A stretch of DNA of 34,947 nucleotides from Hydrogenophaga intermedia (GCA_945890705.1 CAMDCY010000014.1:1-34947); one strand, 5' to 3'; shown: positions 12,772-20,962, counted from the first letter of the stretch. A program made the numbers and translations. The notes: generated by a model from the sequence alone, not told the origin.

Positions 12772-12858
12772 TTATTTGCGGGGGCGGTTGAGCCAGTTGG
12801 CCACCATGAACAAACAGAACACCACGAACATGATGATGAGGATCTGATGGATTTCCAT
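12772..12858 (-). CDS. 28-residue single-span membrane peptide downstream of pucC
   Basis: Reading MEIHQILIIMFVVFCLFMVA then NWLNRPRK: a short polar N-terminus, one hydrophobic span of about 17 residues and a positively charged tail. A good AAGGA site lies six bases before the ATG. It starts 49 bases after the pucC stop, on the same strand, so it is the likely last gene of the puc operon. Some LH2 complexes carry an extra gamma polypeptide, and puc operons of some species hold extra small genes after pucC; I cannot assign it to one of these. It ends two bases from the BLUF stop. It could be a chance ORF, but the ribosome site, topology and place speak for a real gene. Confidence 0.6.
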   Translation of the reverse strand: MEIHQILIIMFVVFCLFMVANWLNRPRK

Positions 12859-12907
12859 GGGGATTCCTTGAGCGTTGGGTTAAAAGATTGTAATAACGGT
12901 GACGATA

Positions 12908-14290
12908 TTAATCGGAAGCGATCGGTTTCGGTCTGGGTCTGCGCATCAAAGGGCCCATGGCCCACAGGGTCAGCAATAGCAAGAGCATTTCCAAGGCGTA
13001 CACCGAGGTATATCCCAAGGCGGGTGTGCCGATCAAGGCCACGCCATCGCGGATGATGCCGCCCAGCGCCACACCCAAGCCCGCCGCGGTGGAGTGAACA
13101 GCACCCCAGGCCCCCATGGCCAAGCCCACTTGCCCTGACAAAGCCTGTTGCATGGTGGCGGTGAGGGTGCCGTGGGCAAACAAGCCGCCGCCCAAACCAA
13201 TCAAGAAGACCCCGATCACGAACAACACAGGCGAGGCCAAAGGCGCCGCTACGATGATGGCGGCAAAAGCGGGTAGGCCCAACCAAGCCCCCCAGCCGGA
13301 CATGCGGTAAGGATCCCCGCCACGGCCCAAAATGCGCGAAGCCCAGGCAAAGCCCAACAAACCGCCCATGGCCAAATTGGCCGACAGCAAGGTGGTGCCA
13401 GAGACGCTCCAATTCAAAATCTCGCCGCCATAGGGCTCCAGCAAGACGTCTTCCATGGTGAAAGCCATTGTGCCCAAGCCCACCGCAAGCAAGCGGCGCA
13501 AGGTGTTCGGTCCTTGGCAAAAAGTCTGCCAAGCTTCGGTGAAAGTTTGGTCCACGGGTGTGCCGGGTTTGCGCAAGGCGCTGCGCGGCTCTTGCTTCCA
13601 CATGGCCACCACGTTGAGCACCAAGGTGATCACGGCCACGGTTTGCACCACGCGGATGAGACGACCCGGTGAGTAGTCGTGCAACCAGTGCCCCAACAGC
13701 ACCGCGCTGCCGATCATGCCCAAGAGCTGCATGACGAACATCAGGCCCACGACCTTGGGGCGTTTGTCGGGCGCGGCCAAGTCGGTGGCCAAGGCCAAGC
13801 CTGCGGTCTGCACCATGTGCATGCCAAAGCCGACCAACAAGAACGCCACCGCCGCCCCCAAAGGGCCGACCCATTCAGGGGCTTGGCTGGACTGACCCGC
13901 CCCCGCAAGCACCAACAAGGCAAAGGGCATGATCGAGAAACCACCGAATTGCAACAAGCTGCCCATCCAGATGTAGGGCACTCGGCGCCAGCCGAGCTGC
14001 GAGCGGTGGTTGTCGGAGCGAAAACCGATGAGCGCACGCAAGGGCGCGATCAGCAAAGGCAAAGCCACCATCAAAGACACCAAGGTGGCTGAGACGCCCA
14101 ACTCCACGATCATCACGCGGTTGAGGGTACCCACCAGCATGACCATGGCCATGCCCACCGAGAGCTGGAACAGCGACAAGCGCAGCAGACGCGGCAGCGG
14201 AAGGTCGTCACTGGCCGCGTCGGCAAATGGCAAGAACCGCGAACCCATGTGGGTCAACGACCTGGCCAAAAGAGAAGGGGTTTTGTTCAT
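12908..14290 (-). CDS. pucC: PucC, LH2 assembly membrane protein
   Basis: 460-residue 12-span PucC/LhaA-family protein needed for LH2 assembly, probably a bacteriochlorophyll-delivery factor. It shares FADAAS, RLLRLSLFQ and GTLNRVMIVEL with LhaA at 4394-5851. The ATG at 14290 gives an N-terminus that lines up with LhaA; the next in-frame ATG is at 14248. There is no visible Shine-Dalgarno sequence, and a strong stem-loop ends only eight bases before the start, so translation is likely weak or controlled. It is the third gene of pucBAC. Confidence 0.92.
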   Translation of the reverse strand: MNKTPSLLARSLTHMGSRFLPFADAASDDLPLPRLLRLSLFQLSVGMAMVMLVGTLNRVMIVELGVSATLVSLMVALPLLIAPLRALIGFRSDNHRSQLGWRRVPYIWMGSLLQFGGFSIMPFALLVLAGAGQSSQAPEWVGPLGAAVAFLLVGFGMHMVQTAGLALATDLAAPDKRPKVVGLMFVMQLLGMIGSAVLLGHWLHDYSPGRLIRVVQTVAVITLVLNVVAMWKQEPRSALRKPGTPVDQTFTEAWQTFCQGPNTLRRLLAVGLGTMAFTMEDVLLEPYGGEILNWSVSGTTLLSANLAMGGLLGFAWASRILGRGGDPYRMSGWGAWLGLPAFAAIIVAAPLASPVLFVIGVFLIGLGGGLFAHGTLTATMQQALSGQVGLAMGAWGAVHSTAAGLGVALGGIIRDGVALIGTPALGYTSVYALEMLLLLLTLWAMGPLMRRPRPKPIASD

Positions 14291-14298
14291 ATACAAAT

Positions 14299-14322
14299 GG
14301 CCAGGCGCACAGGCGCCTGGCC
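14299..14322 (-). promoter_or_regulatory. Perfect 10-bp stem-loop between pucA and pucC
   Basis: The bases GGCCAGGCGC and GCGCCTGGCC are exact reverse complements separated by a four-base loop. The element lies in the 50-base gap between the pucA stop and the pucC start and has no U-run, so it is more likely a 3' stabiliser/processing block for pucBA mRNA than a terminator. In Rhodobacter puf and puc transcripts such intercistronic hairpins raise the ratio of antenna mRNA to downstream mRNA. Here it may also hide the pucC ribosome-binding region. Confidence 0.8.
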
Positions 14323-14340
14323 GTTCGGCGGACACACCGC

Positions 14341-14538
14341 TTATTTGGGTACCGCCGCATCGGCAGCGGCGGGCGCTGCTGCGACCACCTTGTTGCCACC
14401 GTTGAGGAAGTCTTTGACCCATGTGGTGTTCATCGTCAGTGCCAAGTGCACGCTGAACGAAGAAATCGCCACCGCGGCAATGAACACTGGGATGCCCACA
14501 GAGGGCTTCACCACCAACCACATTTTCGAATAGATCAT
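14341..14538 (-). CDS. pucA: LH2 antenna alpha chain PucA
   Basis: 65-residue LH2 alpha polypeptide. His31 in SFSVHLAL is the ligand of the alpha-bound B850-ring bacteriochlorophyll. After NTTW (37-40) come Phe44 and Leu45, where B850 antennae have aromatic residues (Tyr44 with Trp45 or Tyr45); Phe-Leu is the pair known from B800-820 (LH3) chains. The Ala-rich tail (about residues 51-65) resembles that of Rubrivivax LH2 alpha. It follows pucB after 12 bases with a GGGAG ribosome site and is followed by the 14299-14322 stem-loop. Confidence 0.95.
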   Translation of the reverse strand: MIYSKMWLVVKPSVGIPVFIAAVAISSFSVHLALTMNTTWVKDFLNGGNKVVAAAPAAADAAVPK

Positions 14539-14550
14539 GTCGTTGCTCCC

Positions 14551-14703
14551 TTACTTGAGCCAGGGCGAATAGATGTAGGCCAGCAGGTGAGCAAATGCGG
14601 CAATCATGCCGAAAATCTGCGTACCCTGGATGAGATTTCGGTGAATCTCTTCCGATTCGGCCTGGGTCAGTCCCGTTGGCCAGACTTTGTCTGAATTAGA
14701 CAT
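14551..14703 (-). CDS. pucB: LH2 antenna beta chain PucB
   Basis: 50-residue LH2 beta polypeptide. His39 in AAFAHLLAY is the ligand of the ring bacteriochlorophyll and His21 in SEEIHRNL corresponds to the conserved His near B800. At residue 29 (GTQIF) a Gln stands where Rhodoblastus-type LH2 has the Arg that hydrogen-bonds the B800 acetyl group. AAGGAG at 14710-14715 precedes the ATG; the longer open frame upstream is not part of the antenna chain. pucB starts about 105 bases after crtC on the same strand. Confidence 0.95.
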   Translation of the reverse strand: MSNSDKVWPTGLTQAESEEIHRNLIQGTQIFGMIAAFAHLLAYIYSPWLK

Positions 14704-14806
14704 GGTTTTCTCCTTGCAGAAGACGTGCAGGGCCCGCACGAGGGCTATTCTTGGCCACCATGACCAGGAATGGGTTTGCCTTGACATCACGTTCAAGGTT
14801 GTTCAT
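14696..14806 (-). CDS. Possible 36-residue leader ORF between crtC and pucB
   Basis: A frame opening with ATG one base after the crtC stop and closing eight bases inside pucB. The peptide begins MNNLERDVKANPFLVM and has no clear membrane span or known motif. It fills almost the whole crtC-pucB gap and would couple the two by termination-reinitiation, and its end covers the pucB ribosome site. It may simply be the chance frame of an untranslated leader carrying the puc promoter. I cannot assign a function. Confidence 0.2.
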   Translation of the reverse strand: MNNLERDVKANPFLVMVAKNSPRAGPARLLQGENHV

Positions 14807-14807
14807 C

Positions 14808-15671
14808 TCAAGCCCGCCTCGGCATGCGAAAGGGCAGCATGGCTTGAACCACCGGTGACACCAGTCGTGGCACCGACAGCGTTTCGTGAAAGGCGAGTAA
14901 GGGCTCGCCAGCGTGCTCAAATTGCAGCAAGGCGCGCTGATAGAACGGCGTGTCTTCGAGTTGTTCGTGCACGCGCACGACCTGCGTGCTGCGCATGCGC
15001 CGGTCGATGCGCCAGCCGGTCTTTGACAGGCGTTGCGCCGGGGGCGTGGCGATGGGCTCGACCATGCCTTGCGGCGTGAAGCGCAGCGAGAGCACGCGGT
15101 CTTCTGTGCCGGGCGCTTGCATGTCGTAAAACACCACGGTGCTGCCATCGCGGGTGCGGGCTCGCGACCAGTCCCAGGTGTGAAAACCCCGGTCAACGGG
15201 CTCGTCGCCTTCGTTGGAGTCCAGATAGGCATGGCCTTGCCACTTCAAATCGGGGGCACTCAAATCCACCTCAATGCGCGAGTCGGGTGCCAGCGGCCCC
15301 CAGCGGTGGCGAGCGTTCACATCGAGCGGTGTGGAATAGCCAAACATCTGCTGAGGCCAGAGCTTGATGCGGCCGCGCACGCGTCGTGGGATGGGCACAC
15401 ACACCTCTTCGATGTCGATGGTCAGGCAGTCGCCATCCCAACTGAGTTGGCTCGGGCCAATGGTGAATTGGCGCGCACTGCGGGCGCAGTGGCGCTGGCC
15501 ACGCTCGGTCATGGCCCAGCGGCCTTGGCCTTTGCTGTAAATGGCCACGTTCAAGGCGCAGTGGTTATCGGCCTGGGCCTGGCCTCGCCCAAGCGCCCAG
15601 GCGTAATAAGGAGAGAACACACTGCCCACAAACGCAATGAGGGTGATGCCGTGTTGGCCATCGTCACTCAT
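14808..15671 (-). CDS. crtC: Carotenoid 1,2-hydratase (hydroxyneurosporene synthase) CrtC
   Basis: At least 287 residues. The enzyme adds water to the C1-C2 double bond of neurosporene/lycopene-type ends, opening the spheroidene branch. Family motifs GSVFSPYYAW, LTIDIEEV and PDSRIEVDLSAPDLKWQGHAY are present. The ATG at 15671 overlaps the crtD stop as ATGA, the coupling used throughout this cluster. However, the conserved block GGYLWWYVDA lies just upstream of that ATG in the same frame, inside crtD. The only upstream ATG is at 16016 (402 residues), which resembles the reported size of the large Rubrivivax enzyme. No GTG or TTG lies between. The true N-terminus is unsettled. Confidence 0.92.
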   Translation of the reverse strand: MSDDGQHGITLIAFVGSVFSPYYAWALGRGQAQADNHCALNVAIYSKGQGRWAMTERGQRHCARSARQFTIGPSQLSWDGDCLTIDIEEVCVPIPRRVRGRIKLWPQQMFGYSTPLDVNARHRWGPLAPDSRIEVDLSAPDLKWQGHAYLDSNEGDEPVDRGFHTWDWSRARTRDGSTVVFYDMQAPGTEDRVLSLRFTPQGMVEPIATPPAQRLSKTGWRIDRRMRSTQVVRVHEQLEDTPFYQRALLQFEHAGEPLLAFHETLSVPRLVSPVVQAMLPFRMPRRA

Positions 15672-17200
15672 GGCATCGACATACCACCACAGGTAGCCCC
15701 CGTCGGGAACGTGCTGGTCGAAGCGAGGCTCGCCATCAGCGCCTCGGCCGCCCGCTGCCCGGACAAGGCCGCCATCGGCACGCCCGGTCCCGGATGCACG
15801 CTGCCCCCCGCTAAATAGAGACCCTTGATCGGCGTGTTCGCCCCCGGTCGCTGAAAGATGCTGGTCCAGCCGTGCGTCGCTTGCCCGTACAGGGCTCCCC
15901 CGCTGGCCGGAAAGCGGCGATGAAAATCCGTCGGCGTTGTGCGCATGCTGTTGCTCGCCGTGGGTTGCAGGTGCAGGCCCAGTTGGCGCAGGTGCTGAAA
16001 GGTGTGCGTTTGGCATTGTTCTAAAGCCTCCTCGGTGATTGCGTTGCCATCACCGCAGGCGGGTGCGTTGACCAAACAAAACAGGCGCTCGGCTTGGCCG
16101 TGCGCTAAGTGAGCGGGCCGGTCTTGTGCGCAGACATAGACCGTGGGTTGATTGGGCAAGCGCTGTCGCTCGAAGATGTCTTCGAACTCGCTGGCGTAGG
16201 TGTCTTGAAAAAAAACGTTGTGCCGGTCCAGGGCCACGCCATCGGCAGGGGTGTGCAGGGACCAGGTCAAGGCCGAGAGGGAGCGTGGCGGTGCGTCTGT
16301 TGGCACAGCGCGTCGCACGTCCTCGCCCAGCAGGCCTTGACGCAAAGCAGCGGCGTCGCCATTGAAGATGACGCGATCGGCCGGTAAAAATTCACCCGAC
16401 TGCAGGTGCACACCGCACACACGGCCCTGGCGCTGCTCGATGCGCTGGCAAGTGCTGTGATAACGGAACACCGCGCCTCGTCGACGAGCCACACGGGCCA
16501 AAGCCTCGGCCATACCGACCATGCCGCCTTCGACCGACCAGACACCGTCCATCTCGACCTGCGCGATCAGCATGAGGGTGGCGGGCGACTGCCAAGGCGA
16601 GGAGCCGCAGTAGGTGGCGTAGCGCGCAAACAGCTGGCGCAAACGCGGGTCAGCAAACTGGTGGCCCAGCTGCTGCCACAGGCTGCGCATGGGCCCAAGT
16701 TGGGCCAACACGCCCAAACCTTTGAACCCCAAGTCGCCCATGAAGCCACCCATGCTGGGGCGCTGGGCGCGGATCATGGGGCCTTCGAGCGTAGCGTAGA
16801 GTTGGCGTGTGGTCTTGCAAAAATCCCGGAAACGCTGGGCTTCGTCGCCACCCGACCAAGCGGCAATGGCCGCCTCACTATCGCGCGCGTCGGCCGACAA
16901 ATCGAGCTGACTGCCATCGGGCCAAAAGTGGCGGGCGAGCACCTGCAGCGGCGTGATGCGCATCTCGGCCTCGACACTAGTGCCGACACTGCGCAACAAG
17001 TCGTCAAACACCCAACGCATGGTGAACACGGTGGGGCCGCTGTCGATGTGGGCGCCGTTCACCTCGCGGCTGTGCACCTTACCACCGGGCGCACCCGAAG
17101 CTTCGACCAAGGTGACATCGAGCCCTCGGTGCGCGAGCGCGATGGCGCTGCACAAACCGCCCATGCCCGCGCCCACGATGACGACTCGTTGATCAGACAT
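15668..17200 (-). CDS. crtD: Hydroxyneurosporene (1-hydroxycarotenoid 3,4-) desaturase CrtD
   Basis: 510-residue FAD-dependent desaturase related to CrtI; it introduces the 3,4 double bond after CrtC has acted. N-terminal FAD motif VIVGAGMGGLCSAIAL (residues 6-21) with the acidic ribose-binding residue in VTLVEASG; the C-terminal block AGGSVHPGPGVPMAALSGQ is the family FAD contact. It overlaps crtA by eight bases at its start and crtC by ATGA at its end. Assignment as CrtD and not a second CrtI rests on its place between crtA and crtC and on its length. Confidence 0.93.
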   Translation of the reverse strand: MSDQRVVIVGAGMGGLCSAIALAHRGLDVTLVEASGAPGGKVHSREVNGAHIDSGPTVFTMRWVFDDLLRSVGTSVEAEMRITPLQVLARHFWPDGSQLDLSADARDSEAAIAAWSGGDEAQRFRDFCKTTRQLYATLEGPMIRAQRPSMGGFMGDLGFKGLGVLAQLGPMRSLWQQLGHQFADPRLRQLFARYATYCGSSPWQSPATLMLIAQVEMDGVWSVEGGMVGMAEALARVARRRGAVFRYHSTCQRIEQRQGRVCGVHLQSGEFLPADRVIFNGDAAALRQGLLGEDVRRAVPTDAPPRSLSALTWSLHTPADGVALDRHNVFFQDTYASEFEDIFERQRLPNQPTVYVCAQDRPAHLAHGQAERLFCLVNAPACGDGNAITEEALEQCQTHTFQHLRQLGLHLQPTASNSMRTTPTDFHRRFPASGGALYGQATHGWTSIFQRPGANTPIKGLYLAGGSVHPGPGVPMAALSGQRAAEALMASLASTSTFPTGATCGGMSMP

Positions 17201-17957
17201 GGCAGACCTCTGAGCTGGACACAGGGGTCACATCGAAGCTGCGGCCTTGCCAGTCCCCAGCCATCTGCAACACCTGCATGCGCACGAAGAGCGATTCGGA
17301 AAAAAACTGGTGCTTGTAAGCGGCCGCACTGGCCACCTGGTGAGCTCCTTGTTGGGCATAGGCCAACATGGCGGCCGTGTCCTGCCACAAGCTGAAGGTG
17401 CATTGGCGCACCAAAGGCACTTCACCCAAACCCATGGCCAACAAACAGCCAGGCGAGTGTTTCAAATCGGCCTGAGCGGCTGGCGCATAGCGCCAAAACG
17501 CCATCGTTTTGGTGGGCAAAATGCTGGCGCGGGTAAGCACCGCCAATGGGCCCTGCGGCGCGGCACTGTCGCCCAAGGCCTCAGCGGAGCTGGCCTGCCA
17601 GGCCTGCTTGTCCCAGTGTCCACGGCCCGACTGCACCGCCATCACGCCTGTCCAACACTCGCGTGCCCGACTTCGGTAAGCCTGCACCGCGGCGCTGTCC
17701 AAGAATTTCAAAGCGAAATCGAGGTGACTGAAGGTGCAAATCAAACCTTGGTGGGTGGGGCTCGGACGCAAGCTGAAGCCCCCGCCGTGGCCACTGCCCA
17801 TGACCTTGGCCATGGTCAAGCCGGACACGTCCTTGTACGCGCCTGCACCCGCCACCAACCTCAACCAACCCCAGCCTTGGTGCTGCCGCAACAAATCGAC
17901 CACCACCACCACGACCACGCCCGAAAGCGCGTCCTGAATCATGGGGTTGACCAACAT
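17193..17957 (-). CDS. crtA: Spheroidene monooxygenase CrtA
   Basis: 254-residue monooxygenase that makes the C2 ketone of spheroidenone when oxygen is present. Conserved family blocks seen: FWRYAPAAQADLKHSPGCLL and GLGEVPLVRQCTFSLW. Near the N-terminus is a run of seven valines (residues 14-20) coded by repeated GTG/GTC. Two starts are possible, ATG 17957 and ATG 17942. It lies 27 bases after pufC and overlaps crtD, linking the puf and crt parts into one transcription unit. With CrtA present, the organism should turn red-pink in air through spheroidenone, an inference. Confidence 0.93.
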   Translation of the reverse strand: MLVNPMIQDALSGVVVVVVVDLLRQHQGWGWLRLVAGAGAYKDVSGLTMAKVMGSGHGGGFSLRPSPTHQGLICTFSHLDFALKFLDSAAVQAYRSRARECWTGVMAVQSGRGHWDKQAWQASSAEALGDSAAPQGPLAVLTRASILPTKTMAFWRYAPAAQADLKHSPGCLLAMGLGEVPLVRQCTFSLWQDTAAMLAYAQQGAHQVASAAAYKHQFFSESLFVRMQVLQMAGDWQGRSFDVTPVSSSEVCHV

Positions 17958-17984
17958 GGCAAGCGTCCGAGCACAGACTTGGGC

Positions 17985-19073
17985 TTATTGGGCAGCGGGC
18001 TTGGCAGCCACTTTGTCGGCCAATGCGCTCACGCTTTGCTGGGGCTTTTGCAATTCAGGAAAGTCCTTGGCCATTTGCGCACCATTTAGAGGCTTGTAAG
18101 CACCTTGGTGGCAAGTCGCACAATTGAGCTTGGCCACGTCGCCCAGCGGTCCCTTGCGGTGGGCTGGGAACACCTCGGTGAGGGGCTCCATGTAGCTCAC
18201 GTTCAAGTCCCGAGCCATGCGGATGCCATGCCACGCGGTCATGCGCTGCGGTGGACTGATCTCCCAGCTTTGGAACGACTGCGTGTTGTGGCAATACGTG
18301 CAGTTCACCCCCAGCGAGGTGGACATGTGCGTCATCAAGCCATAGGTCCATTCGGCCTGTTTGATGGATTGGCGGTTGCCCGACGGCAAGGCGGTCGGTC
18401 CATTCAAGCGGATGTTTTGATCGCCCAACAAGAACGGGGTGAAAGGGTCGTTGGGCAAGGAAGACAGGTTGACCACTGGAGATGGCTCGTTTTGTCCCGA
18501 CTTGTCGCCGATGAAGTTGGAGCCTTGCGGTTGCGCATCGGCCGTGAACCAGATCTCTTTGGGCACAGGCTCGCCTCGGTGGCAGGTGTAGCAGGTCACG
18601 CCAGTTTGGGCCACGTGCGGCTGCCAATCGGCGTTGATGTGCTGCGTCATCTCCACCATGCGACGCGCCACCACCTTGGTGTACTTGCTGTCGTCGGCAA
18701 AATTCGGCAGTGCATGGCAATAAGCACACCCTTCGTTGGGCGCGACCCAATTGGTCATGGAGACCATGAGTCGGTTGAATTCGCCCACGCTCAAATTGCC
18801 CAAGACCTTGACGTTTTGATACACCTCAGAGGCTTTGGGGCCATCGGAGCCGGGCGAAGGGATGACGGGAGGGGGTTGGTTGTTTTCGGTCTTCGCGTCG
18901 AGCAAGCGCTCGTTGTAGACCTGCAGCATGCCGGTGCCACGGTAACCGCTTTGAACCGACTCGGGGCTGGGGCGTTCGCAGCCGGCCAGCACGAAACCGA
19001 TCAGCACCAAACCCAGCGCTTTGAACCAGTGCGTGTTGCGCACAGTGAAGGAGGTGAAGGTGCGCGCGTTCAT
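17985..19073 (-). CDS. pufC: Reaction-centre tetraheme cytochrome c subunit PufC
   Basis: 362-residue periplasmic electron donor to the special pair. The lipoprotein signal peptide ends in the lipobox LAGC with Cys32 as lipid attachment site. Four c-type heme motifs are present: CAYCH (116-120), CYTCH (161-165), CTYCH (258-262) and CATCH (318-322), the full tetraheme set, with Met residues placed before them as axial ligands. It overlaps pufM by ATGA. A bound cytochrome subunit separates this RC from that of Rhodobacter, which lacks PufC. Confidence 0.97.
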   Translation of the reverse strand: MNARTFTSFTVRNTHWFKALGLVLIGFVLAGCERPSPESVQSGYRGTGMLQVYNERLLDAKTENNQPPPVIPSPGSDGPKASEVYQNVKVLGNLSVGEFNRLMVSMTNWVAPNEGCAYCHALPNFADDSKYTKVVARRMVEMTQHINADWQPHVAQTGVTCYTCHRGEPVPKEIWFTADAQPQGSNFIGDKSGQNEPSPVVNLSSLPNDPFTPFLLGDQNIRLNGPTALPSGNRQSIKQAEWTYGLMTHMSTSLGVNCTYCHNTQSFQSWEISPPQRMTAWHGIRMARDLNVSYMEPLTEVFPAHRKGPLGDVAKLNCATCHQGAYKPLNGAQMAKDFPELQKPQQSVSALADKVAAKPAAQ

Positions 19074-20047
19074 GGCTTGACTCCTGTGCTCAGCGCTGGG
19101 TCAGCCATCGCTGGAAAAATTTCGGGGTATGGTGGCGCCACGCCATGCTTGATGGCCCAGAGATACCAGTTGTCCACCACGGTGCCGGTCAGCAAGATGC
19201 CGATACCACCGGTGATCGGACACAGCACCGCGAACCACCAGGCCCAGCGGTGAATCGATTCCATGGTGGCGTTGAAGCCCATGGTCCAGCGCCAGAACAA
19301 GGCCGCGCGCTCAGAGGCGGTGCCCCGGTCGGTGATCTGCTCGATCTCGCGCTCGCCTCCGAAGCGGGTCACCGCCAAAATCGTCGCCCCGTGCATCGCA
19401 AACAGCAGCGCGGAGCCATAGAGGAATACGATGGACAGCGCGTGGAAGGGGTTGTAGAACAGGTTGCCGTAGCGCAGCGAGAAGGCCGCCGTCCAATCCA
19501 GGTGCGAGAAGATGCCGTAAGGCACAGCCTCCGCCCAAGAACCCATCAAGATGGGGCGGAACAAGCCCAACACCAAGAACAACCAAATGGCCGCGGCAAA
19601 AGCCCAAGCGATGTGCGTGCCCATGCCGAGTTCGACCGCGCGGCGGTAGGTGCGGGCCCACCAGAACAAGACCGATGCGGTGAGGAACAAGCCCACGATG
19701 AGGAACCAGCCGCCTTGGTTGAGCGGCGGCAGACTCAGGCCGTAGCTCGGCGGCGGCGGCTCCAGCGAGAGCCAGAACAACTGGCGCACGAACTGGATGG
19801 GGTCGAAATTCACCGAGGCCAGCATGTTCATGCCGATCAGGGTGAAGGCGATCAGACCACAAAACAGCGAGATTACGCCTAGACCTCCCAAATAGATTGG
19901 GCCTAACTGGGCATTGCCCAATTTACCAATCCAATAACTCAGTATGGGTTGCCCGGTGCGCGGGCTGTTGCCGTGTCCAAGCGGCACCCCTTGGTGCACC
20001 GGACCCACGGCTTGCACCGTGGTGAACAGGTTTTGATAGTCGGCCAT
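19070..20047 (-). CDS. pufM: Reaction-centre M subunit PufM
   Basis: 325-residue five-helix RC subunit that binds the special pair, QA and the non-heme iron with PufL. Signature segments visible: [17 protein letters not shown] with the special-pair His, [15 protein letters not shown] with an iron-ligand His, and [20 protein letters not shown] carrying the Glu and His iron ligands. A good GAGGAG site precedes ATG 20047, 48 bases after pufL. The C-terminus reaches about 20 residues beyond the last helix; no pufX-like gene follows, pufC does. Confidence 0.98.
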   Translation of the reverse strand: MADYQNLFTTVQAVGPVHQGVPLGHGNSPRTGQPILSYWIGKLGNAQLGPIYLGGLGVISLFCGLIAFTLIGMNMLASVNFDPIQFVRQLFWLSLEPPPPSYGLSLPPLNQGGWFLIVGLFLTASVLFWWARTYRRAVELGMGTHIAWAFAAAIWLFLVLGLFRPILMGSWAEAVPYGIFSHLDWTAAFSLRYGNLFYNPFHALSIVFLYGSALLFAMHGATILAVTRFGGEREIEQITDRGTASERAALFWRWTMGFNATMESIHRWAWWFAVLCPITGGIGILLTGTVVDNWYLWAIKHGVAPPYPEIFPAMADPALSTGVKP

Positions 20048-20095
20048 GTTCGCTACTCCTCAAATTTTGATTTCTTGGCTCTGAAACAGACCACA

Positions 20096-20932
20096 TCACA
20101 CCGGCCACTGAGACCAGATCGGCATGTTCAGCCACCAGCTCCACCACTCAGGCCAGCCGCGACTCCAGAAGGGGCCGCTGAGCACGATGCACAAGGCACT
20201 GAACAGCACGGCGGCTAGCGCCAAGAACAGGCCCAGGCGGTGGATGCCCAGGGTGCCGATCGAGTAACCGATGATGTCGCGAAAGAACGTGTCTTCGTGC
20301 TCAGGTGTCTTGACCAAGGTACCCGGTGCGGGGTTGGTGGACGACAAGATCAAACCACCGTGCAGCGATAAGGCAAACACACTGGCGAAGAAGAAGCTCA
20401 CGGCGATCATGTGCGCCGGGTTGTAGTGGAAATGCAGGTACTGGTAGCCCACGTTGGACACCCAGTCGAGGTGGCTGTAGATACCATACGGAAAGCCGTG
20501 ACCCCAAGCGCCCATGAGCACGGGGCGAATGATCACCAAAGAGACGTAGCCGAAGATGGCCACGCCAAAAGCAAAGGGCACGTGAAAGCCCATGCCCAAC
20601 TTGCGGCAAATTTCCACCTCGCGCAACATCCACGAGACGAAAGCACCGAGCGCGCAGACCGTGATGAGCTGCCACAGGCCGCCTTCCATCAGGGGCGCAA
20701 AGCGCAAGCCATACGACAGATCAGGCGGTGCGATGCTGATTTGCCAAAGGTTCCAAGTGGGTCCTTGTGAGGCACCCCACAAAATCAGGGCCGTGCCCAG
20801 GAACGAAAAGAACAGGGTTGTCACGCCGAAAAAACCGACGTAAAACGGTCCGACCCAAAAGTCGAACAAATCACCACCCAGCAGGGTACCACCGCGAACA
20901 CGGTACTTTTTCTCAAAACTCAGCATGGCCAT
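20096..20932 (-). CDS. pufL: Reaction-centre L subunit PufL
   Basis: 278-residue five-helix RC subunit; with PufM it holds the bacteriochlorophyll dimer, pheophytins and QB. Signature segments: [20 protein letters not shown] with the special-pair His, and [13 protein letters not shown] with an iron-ligand His, followed by [20 protein letters not shown] with the second. Ribosome site AGGAGGA at about 20940-20946 precedes ATG 20932. A gap of 83 bases separates it from pufA and holds stem-loops. Confidence 0.98.
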   Translation of the reverse strand: MAMLSFEKKYRVRGGTLLGGDLFDFWVGPFYVGFFGVTTLFFSFLGTALILWGASQGPTWNLWQISIAPPDLSYGLRFAPLMEGGLWQLITVCALGAFVSWMLREVEICRKLGMGFHVPFAFGVAIFGYVSLVIIRPVLMGAWGHGFPYGIYSHLDWVSNVGYQYLHFHYNPAHMIAVSFFFASVFALSLHGGLILSSTNPAPGTLVKTPEHEDTFFRDIIGYSIGTLGIHRLGLFLALAAVLFSALCIVLSGPFWSRGWPEWWSWWLNMPIWSQWPV

Positions 20933-20962
20933 GGTAGGGTCCTCCTGCTTCAGTGGATGAAC

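Noticed and set aside
14704-14807. PpsR site upstream of pucB
   Set aside because: TGT-N12-ACA was looked for on both strands and no acceptable match was found; control of puc may be through read-through or another factor.
17897-17919. Run of GTG/GTC codons giving seven valines in CrtA, possible slippage-type phase switch
   Set aside because: A three-base repeat changes length without frameshift and a hydrophobic strand is plausible near the CrtA N-terminus; no sign of variation.
16016-19073. Search for a pufX gene after pufM, as in Rhodobacter
   Set aside because: pufC follows pufM with an ATGA overlap, then crtA; no small membrane ORF is there.
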